Below the pieces are notes generated by a model, which had not been told where the DNA came from, searched no databases, and saw nothing but the letters and a program-made list of their open reading frames with translations. Of a stretch of 36,345 nt of DNA, positions 32,019 to 36,345 are shown in pieces. The DNA comes from CALHVX01 sp038757945. GTDB lineage: Bacteria > Pseudomonadota > Gammaproteobacteria > Pseudomonadales > Azotimanducaceae. Each line of letters starts with the position of its first letter. Position 1 is the first letter of the stretch. Location of the stretch: NCBI GenBank assembly GCA_038757945.1, contig JBCDGJ010000034.1, forward strand, positions 1 through 36,345, read 5' to 3'. A program made the position numbers and the translations under genes.

Positions 32019-34085
32019 TCAGCCGCCAGGCGGCGCGTGTTCGGCCATCAGCGCCAGCAGGTCAGCTGCGCGGAACGGTTTCGGCAGCAGCGCGTTAACC
32101 TTGAGCGCTTCCATGCGCTGTCGGTGTTCACCGCTCGACAGGGCCGTGATCAGAATAGCCGGCAGCTCGGGGCGGTCCGCGCGGACCCCCTCAATAAGAT
32201 CCAGGCCGTTAAGTCCCGGCATCGATTGGTCGGTGATGAGCATCGCGATATGCCGCGCAGGATCCAGCAGGTGCGCAAGCGCAGCCTGGCTGTCGCTGAA
32301 GACAACAGCGTCGTAGCCGCGCGCCCGCAGCAGCTCGCCGATGAAGCTCGAGACGCTGACGATGTCGTCGACCACTACGACCTCACCCTTGAAGGCCGGG
32401 CCGGCGGCTGTTTCGTCTGCTCCCAAACCACCGCCGGTTGCGATGGGCAGGTGGACGCTGAAGGTTGTTCCGCGGCCGACTGCGCTATCGAGCGTGATGT
32501 GTCCGCCGTAGTCGTGTACCAGACTATTGATGAGCCACAACCCGATGCCAGAACCGGAGCCGGGCACGTTGCCGAGATGCCCGCTGTCGGTCACCTTGGT
32601 AGTGAAGTGCATCTCGAAGATCTTGCGGCGGATGGCGAGCGGTATGCCGTGCCCGGTGTCGGTGACGCTCAGCACCAGGTGCGGCTCCGTAAGCACCTCT
32701 CCACAGACGCTACAGGTGACCGGTTCGCGCTGATACGCGACGCGCAGCTCGATGACGCCTTTGGTGCCGATGGCATCGCGGGCATTGATCAGCAGGTTCA
32801 GCACGATCTGCTGCAGCTGTACCGGATCGGCGAGCGCGGGTGGCAGATCGTCCTCGTAGTCGGTCAGCAGGCTGATCGTGGACGGTATGGCAGCGCGCAG
32901 CATGCGCGACACGCTGTTGATGCAGCCCACCAGATCGACGGCATCGGGTGCGCTGCGATTCGTGCGGGTAAACGTCTGCATCTGCGCAATCAGATCCTTT
33001 GCGCGGTGTCCGGCATCAACGACCTCACCGAGATACTCTTTCAACAGTTCCGGTGCCAGCCGATCGTGTGCGCTCTGCACCAGCTCCGCGTAGCCGAGCA
33101 TCCCGGCGAGAATGTTGTTGAAGTCGTGCGCAATACCCCCGGCCAGCTGGCCAAGGGCTTCCATCTTGCCGATCTCCTGGAGCTGCCGTTCCATATCGAG
33201 CCGGGCCTGCTCGGTCTGCTTCTGGTTGGTCACATCGCGGATCACGCCGTAAGTACCGAGAAAGCCGGAACGGGCCGGGGGCTGCGACCGGTACAGGCCA
33301 GTGCTGGTGCAGAGCAGGTGCCGCGGCGAGCCGTCCTCCAGCGTAATTTCGAATTCGTACTCGCGGGTGCTGCGTTTTCCGGTCCGCTGTTCTGCAATGT
33401 GGTGCGCGAGGGCTTCGCTGGGCTGCCGGGTACCAAACAGATGGAACCAGGGCTGCCCTTGCAAGTTGTTGCCTGCCCGATTAAAAAGGTGTTCTAACTT
33501 ATTGTTAAGATAAGTAAATTTACCATTAGCATCCAGCACGTAGACAAAATCCAACGTCGCCTCGACGAGGAATTCGCGCAGCGCGTTGGCCTGCTCGGCC
33601 GCTTGCCGGTTGCGTTCGTTTTCCGCTTCCAGATCGGCCAGCTCGGTGGCCCGCCGCACCGCGGCCAGCAGCTGGGTCGGCGGCGACGGCTTGGTCAGAA
33701 AATCGTAGGCGCCGAGGCGTACGATCTGCGCCACCAGCTCAAAGTCCTGCGTACCGGTGAACACGATGGTTTTCGTCGGCAACGTCATGGTGGACAGCTC
33801 GCGGAGCACGTCGACCCCATCCATGCCCGGCATGTTGAGATCCAGAATCAGCACGTCGGGCGCGCCCGCACGGATCAGCTCAAGCCCCGCTTCGCCGGAG
33901 TTGCGCGCCGTCACCTGGTATCCGGCTCCGCTCAGAAGCGCCACCAGGCTGTCCGCATGCGCCACGTCATCGTCGACGACGAAAACGCGCTTGTGCCCGG
34001 CCGATGCAAGCGACGCGGGGGGCTCAGCGGCATCAGACCGCAAGCGGCGCTGCAGCAGACGGGGCAGGGTCGGAAAGGTACTCAC
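32019..34085 (-). CDS. Hybrid sensor kinase: REC-PAS-HisKA-HATPase-REC
   Basis: This protein has 688 residues from GTG 34085. The frame stays open further upstream but would run into divergent rmuC, so that extension is rejected. The order is an N-terminal receiver (VFVVDDD; phospho-Asp82 in LILDLNMPG; Lys in FLTKPS), a PAS domain (ATLDFVYVLDANGKFTYLNN), and the kinase with LAGGIAHDFNNILAG (His320). An ATPase domain follows (NLLINARDAI, VTDTGHGIP, GSGIGLWLINS), then a C-terminal receiver (VVVDDIV; Asp619 in LITDQSMPG). Within the ATPase domain an extra CSVCGEVL pair sits between strands and could bind metal. No membrane segments are present, so it is cytoplasmic and probably takes its input from a partner kinase at the first receiver. 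A 50-bp patch in the PAS coding region is strikingly AT-rich. Confidence 0.88.
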   Translation of the reverse strand: MSTFPTLPRLLQRRLRSDAAEPPASLASAGHKRVFVVDDDVAHADSLVALLSGAGYQVTARNSGEAGLELIRAGAPDVLILDLNMPGMDGVDVLRELSTMTLPTKTIVFTGTQDFELVAQIVRLGAYDFLTKPSPPTQLLAAVRRATELADLEAENERNRQAAEQANALREFLVEATLDFVYVLDANGKFTYLNNKLEHLFNRAGNNLQGQPWFHLFGTRQPSEALAHHIAEQRTGKRSTREYEFEITLEDGSPRHLLCTSTGLYRSQPPARSGFLGTYGVIRDVTNQKQTEQARLDMERQLQEIGKMEALGQLAGGIAHDFNNILAGMLGYAELVQSAHDRLAPELLKEYLGEVVDAGHRAKDLIAQMQTFTRTNRSAPDAVDLVGCINSVSRMLRAAIPSTISLLTDYEDDLPPALADPVQLQQIVLNLLINARDAIGTKGVIELRVAYQREPVTCSVCGEVLTEPHLVLSVTDTGHGIPLAIRRKIFEMHFTTKVTDSGHLGNVPGSGSGIGLWLINSLVHDYGGHITLDSAVGRGTTFSVHLPIATGGGLGADETAAGPAFKGEVVVVDDIVSVSSFIGELLRARGYDAVVFSDSQAALAHLLDPARHIAMLITDQSMPGLNGLDLIEGVRADRPELPAILITALSSGEHRQRMEALKVNALLPKPFRAADLLALMAEHAPPGG

Positions 34086-34121
34086 AGTGCGCAAGCGTAG
34101 CAGCCCGCGGAACAATGAGAT

Positions 34122-35396
34122 ATGCCCGGCAGCTGGCCGCTGAACACGATCGCGCCCGCTCAGCTGCTGCTGCTGGCGTCGCTGTTGGCGCCCATCGGCC
34201 TGCTGCTGGTGACCCTGCTGCGAACGCGCCATCGGCTTGCCGAGCAAGGGCGCGATCTGGCAGTCACGCAAACGCAGCATGAGCGCCTGCTGGAAGACTA
34301 TGACATCACCCGCGCGGAACTCAGCGAGCTGCACACGCAGCTGCGCCGAACCGAGCTCGAGGCCCTCGAAGCGCAACTCGGTCGCGACGCGCTGGTGCAA
34401 CAGCAGGACCAGCGGGAAACGCAGCACGCTGCCGAGCTCGAGCGTCTGGACTCGATGTTCCGCAGGCTCTCCGAACAGGTGCTGGCACAGCAGGGCGAGC
34501 AGCAGTCACAGGCCCTTTCGCAGCTATTGAGCCCGCTGCAGGTACAGCTCGAAACGCTGGAACGGGGGCTCACCCAGCAGCGCGCCATCGAGAACCAGGC
34601 GCAGAGCGCGCTGGTGACAGAGGTCAAGGCCCTGCGCGGCGCCAGTGCCCGCGTCGGTCAGGAAGCCCTGCGCTTGAGCACGCTGCTCGACGGCGGCACG
34701 GCACAACAGGGGCAGTGGGGCGAGGTGGTCCTTGAGCGCCTGCTCGAGGATGCAGGGCTCCGGGCTGGGCAGGACTTTCTGCGCCAGGCCCACTGCGTGA
34801 CGACCGACGGTACTGCTCAGCGACCTGATGTGCTCATCAAGCTGCCCGATGACGTGAGGTTGGTCATCGATGCCAAGGTCTCGGTAGCAGACTTTCAGCG
34901 CGCTCAGCGGGCCAGCGATCCGGAGCAGCGCCGCCGGGCGCAGAAACGCCATGCGCAACGGCTCGCCGACCACGCGCGCACCCTCGGCCGGCGCGATTAC
35001 CCCGGGCTGGACCGTTCCCGGTTCGTGCCCCTGGTACTCATGTTCGTGCCCCTCGATGCCGCCGTTGCGCAAGCGCTGGAAACAGCGCCGCAGCTGTATG
35101 ACGACGCGTACCGCGAACAGGTGCTGCTGGTCAGCCCACAGACCCTCTACGCAACGCTGCTGCTGGTGCGCACCCTGTGGCGGCAGCGAAAGCTGACGGA
35201 CAACGTTGCCGCCGTGGCGGCAGCCGGCCGGGCGCTGGTGACACAGATCGATCAGCTCGGTCGGGAGCTGGCTGCCGCAGAGCGTCACGCGGCGAAAACC
35301 CACCGTGCGATTGCCCGGCTGCCGGAACGGTTGCAGGCGGAAGAGCAGGGTCTGCTCGCCACCGCCCGCAAGCTGGAAGGACTGGGTATTTCCTGA
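34122..35396 (+). CDS. rmuC: RmuC-family DNA recombination protein
   Basis: This 424-residue protein has one N-terminal membrane helix (~13-32), then a long Gln/Glu/Leu-rich coiled coil (~35-190). The RmuC nuclease-like core follows, with QQGQWGEVVLERLLEDAGL, RPDVLIKLPDDVRLVIDAKV and FVPLVLMFVPLDAAVAQAL. RmuC limits inversion at short inverted repeats, and the core has a PD-(D/E)xK-like arrangement. The start is at 34122, divergent from the hybrid kinase by only 36 bp, so the two promoters must overlap or lie in the opposing coding region. Confidence 0.93.
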   Translation: MPGSWPLNTIAPAQLLLLASLLAPIGLLLVTLLRTRHRLAEQGRDLAVTQTQHERLLEDYDITRAELSELHTQLRRTELEALEAQLGRDALVQQQDQRETQHAAELERLDSMFRRLSEQVLAQQGEQQSQALSQLLSPLQVQLETLERGLTQQRAIENQAQSALVTEVKALRGASARVGQEALRLSTLLDGGTAQQGQWGEVVLERLLEDAGLRAGQDFLRQAHCVTTDGTAQRPDVLIKLPDDVRLVIDAKVSVADFQRAQRASDPEQRRRAQKRHAQRLADHARTLGRRDYPGLDRSRFVPLVLMFVPLDAAVAQALETAPQLYDDAYREQVLLVSPQTLYATLLLVRTLWRQRKLTDNVAAVAAAGRALVTQIDQLGRELAAAERHAAKTHRAIARLPERLQAEEQGLLATARKLEGLGIS

Positions 35397-35469
35397 AGCG
35401 ACACCGGTCGTGCAACTGCGGAGCGGTTCTCACTCCCTCGGGCAATTGTAAGTGTATTGCTCGGAAGCG

Positions 35470-35478
35470 CAGGGATGT
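35470..35478 (+). promoter_or_regulatory. Candidate CsrA-binding site in the csrA leader
   Basis: CAGGGATGT matches the core of the CsrA consensus (RUACARGGAUGU) and lies 62 bp before the csrA ATG. A second GGA occurs in the csrA ribosome site (GAGGAAG). Leader binding by CsrA is established in E. coli. Whether this leader is transcribed from upstream of 35470 is not known. Confidence 0.4.
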
Positions 35479-35540
35479 CACAGAACCGGATCGCCTTCGC
35501 CGCGTACATTGCGGGCCTGACACAGTTTTGAGGAAGCAAC

Positions 35541-35732
35541 ATGCTGGTGCTGACACGGCGTGCCGGTGAATCCATCATGATTGACAACGAGATTGAGCTT
35601 AAGGTGCTCAAGATCCGCGGCAGTCAGGTGCACATTGGTATAGAAGCGCCGAAGCGAGCCGAGGTGCATCGCAAAGAAGTATGGCTGCGCATCCACGGCG
35701 AACCGCATGCCGTCAGCAATGGCGGCAAGTAA
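35541..35732 (+). CDS. csrA: CsrA/RsmA carbon-storage and biofilm post-transcriptional regulator
   Basis: This 63-residue RNA-binding dimer has a strong ribosome site (GAGGAAG) before the ATG. The family signature is intact: MLVLTRRAGESIMI at the start (L4 and R6 of the RNA-binding strand), KIRGSQVHIGIEAPK, and VHRKEVWLRI with Arg44. CsrA binds GGA motifs in mRNA leaders to change translation and decay, typically controlling motility, biofilm and carbon storage. It is a single gene after rmuC; in many gammaproteobacteria a tRNA-Ser follows, but none is seen here. Confidence 0.97.
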   Translation: MLVLTRRAGESIMIDNEIELKVLKIRGSQVHIGIEAPKRAEVHRKEVWLRIHGEPHAVSNGGK

Positions 35733-36020
35733 CCGCCAGCGCATTCCAACCGTTTTCCGCGCTCGACACCGCTGCCCCTCTGCCGGTTCAGCGAGCGCGC
35801 TAACCCCTCTGACAACCACCGCACTCTGCGCACGCACCAGGCCTGAACGCCGGGAGGCGCCGACCCTGCGCCAGGACGCCGTTCTTAGAGCGCTTCTGGT
35901 GCCGCTACCAGGCATCAAACCTCCGCCGGTTCACCGACTGTTCCGACAATCTGTCTGACCACTGTATAAACATACAGAATCAAGCGCCGCTCGGTTAGAC
36001 TGGGACTCCACCTCTGCTGG
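35733..36020. other. Intergenic region between csrA and the SOS-box gene
   Basis: CGCGCTCG (35758-35765) pairs with CGAGCGCG (35792-35799) across 26 nt, a possible csrA 3' structure. CTGGT/ACCAG forms a smaller hairpin near 35899-35914. An open plus-strand frame at 35707-35958 overlaps csrA and looks like chance. The LexA box at 35962-35977 is described separately. Confidence 0.4.
35962..35977. promoter_or_regulatory. LexA (SOS) box CTGTATAAACATACAG
   Basis: The site is a full CTGT-N8-ACAG match to the gammaproteobacterial LexA consensus, with an AT-rich centre, 43 bp before the next ATG. The flanking composition is GC-rich, so the site stands out. It implies DNA-damage induction of the downstream gene. 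Confidence 0.8.
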
Positions 36021-36345
36021 ATGGATCCGGTCATCGCCGCGACGTTTCCCGAGCTACCTCTCGACACGGATCAGCCACAGGTTCCGCTGGCCGTCCGTGC
36101 CGGAACCAGCCGCAGCGCACCGCAGGAACAGCTGGTACCCGGCGCGACCCCCGGACCGGACTTCTACGCAGCACATCTCGAAGAGCTGGCGCGAACGCTG
36201 GCCTGCTGGTTAGGCAGCCGCACGCAGGCACCCGCCGCACGGCTGGCACGCGGCATTCTGCTGCTCAGCCGCGACGCCCGACGGCTGCTGGCGCGATTGC
36301 TGAACCGCAAGCGCGGCCCGCTGCGGACTGAAACCCTCAACTATC
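36021..36345 (+). CDS. N-terminal fragment of a probable FAN1/VRR-NUC-type DNA repair nuclease
   Basis: Only 108 codons from the ATG at 36021 are in the window. After a ~45-residue variable tail, DFYAAHLEELARTLACWLG and then LLLSRDARRLLARLLNRK followed by GPLRTETLNY are visible. Bacterial FAN1 (VRR-NUC) proteins carry a similar N-terminal block, including a RL.xRKGPLFR...L.Y segment. The catalytic VRR-NUC domain would be beyond the window, so the call is provisional. The perfect LexA box upstream agrees with a role in damage repair (interstrand crosslinks in relatives). No strong ribosome site is seen. Confidence 0.55.
   Translation, partial: MDPVIAATFPELPLDTDQPQVPLAVRAGTSRSAPQEQLVPGATPGPDFYAAHLEELARTLACWLGSRTQAPAARLARGILLLSRDARRLLARLLNRKRGPLRTETLNY

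Noticed and set aside
32007..33497. Long plus-strand open frame opposite the hybrid kinase
   Set aside because: It is antisense to well-conserved kinase and receiver motifs, and its composition is typical of a shadow frame.
35707..35958. 83-codon plus-strand frame overlapping the csrA 3' end
   Set aside because: It overlaps csrA in another frame, is Pro/Arg/Ala-rich and has no recognisable motif.

Overview
The window reads as a GC-rich (mostly low-60s percent by eye) gammaproteobacterial chromosome segment. The evidence is a CsrA, an RmuC, a TonB-dependent receptor, an NAD-type malic enzyme, an ETF-ubiquinone oxidoreductase, two tRNA-Leu genes and a classical CTGT-N8-ACAG LexA box. The mix of a Tat-exported aminotransferase, betaine-lipid genes, a P450/old-yellow-enzyme/nitroreductase group and an exported methyltransferase fits free-living environmental relatives of Xanthomonadales, Nevskiales or Chromatiales. 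That placement is inference only. About 28 protein genes, one clear pseudogene and two tRNAs can be supported.

Layout. 1-1703 (-): 5-7 TM sensor histidine kinase whose C-terminus leaves the window. 1935-8341 (-): a close-packed run, in transcription order TauE/SafE-like permease, Tat-exported HisC-like aminotransferase, TonB-dependent-receptor barrel with no visible plug, DUF1499 lipoprotein and MscS-type channel. 8513-10482 (-): a BtaA-like/BtaB-like pair for betaine-lipid headgroup synthesis, overlapping by ATGA. 10658-13159 (-): RND (HAE3-like) exporter with an acidic FADD repeat. 13302-15014 (-): malic enzyme, divergent from ETF-QO at 15168-16838 (+). 17173-21866 (+): secreted S8 protease with C-terminal LWANSY repeats, stand-alone EAL phosphodiesterase, tandem thioredoxin-fold protein and an anchored unknown protein. 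21972-22418 (+): VOC protein, convergent with a FadH/OYE-type reductase and nitroreductase (22455-25082, -). Those two are divergent from a TetR regulator and a cytochrome P450 (25311-27252, +).

Accessory part. From about 27.25 to 30.57 kb the base composition drops. This stretch holds a decayed IlvD/Edd dehydratase (stop codon plus two frameshifts) and a 675-residue protein that joins membrane helices, a TraB/GumN-like domain and a DUF1963/YwqG-like domain. It abuts two tRNA-Leu genes (anticodons UAA and UAG). Then come an exported methyltransferase-like protein (31118-31900, -), a REC-PAS-HK-REC hybrid kinase (32019-34085, -), divergent rmuC (34122-35396, +), csrA (35541-35732, +), and a LexA box preceding a partial gene that resembles the N-terminus of bacterial FAN1/VRR-NUC nucleases.

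How they may work together. The TauE-aminotransferase-receptor run looks like an uptake-and-processing operon for an amino compound at the cell envelope. The TetR/P450/OYE/nitroreductase group looks like a regulated oxidative catabolic or detoxification locus. The protease/EAL group and CsrA link to surface-lifestyle control. All starts are chosen by eye, and no database search was possible.
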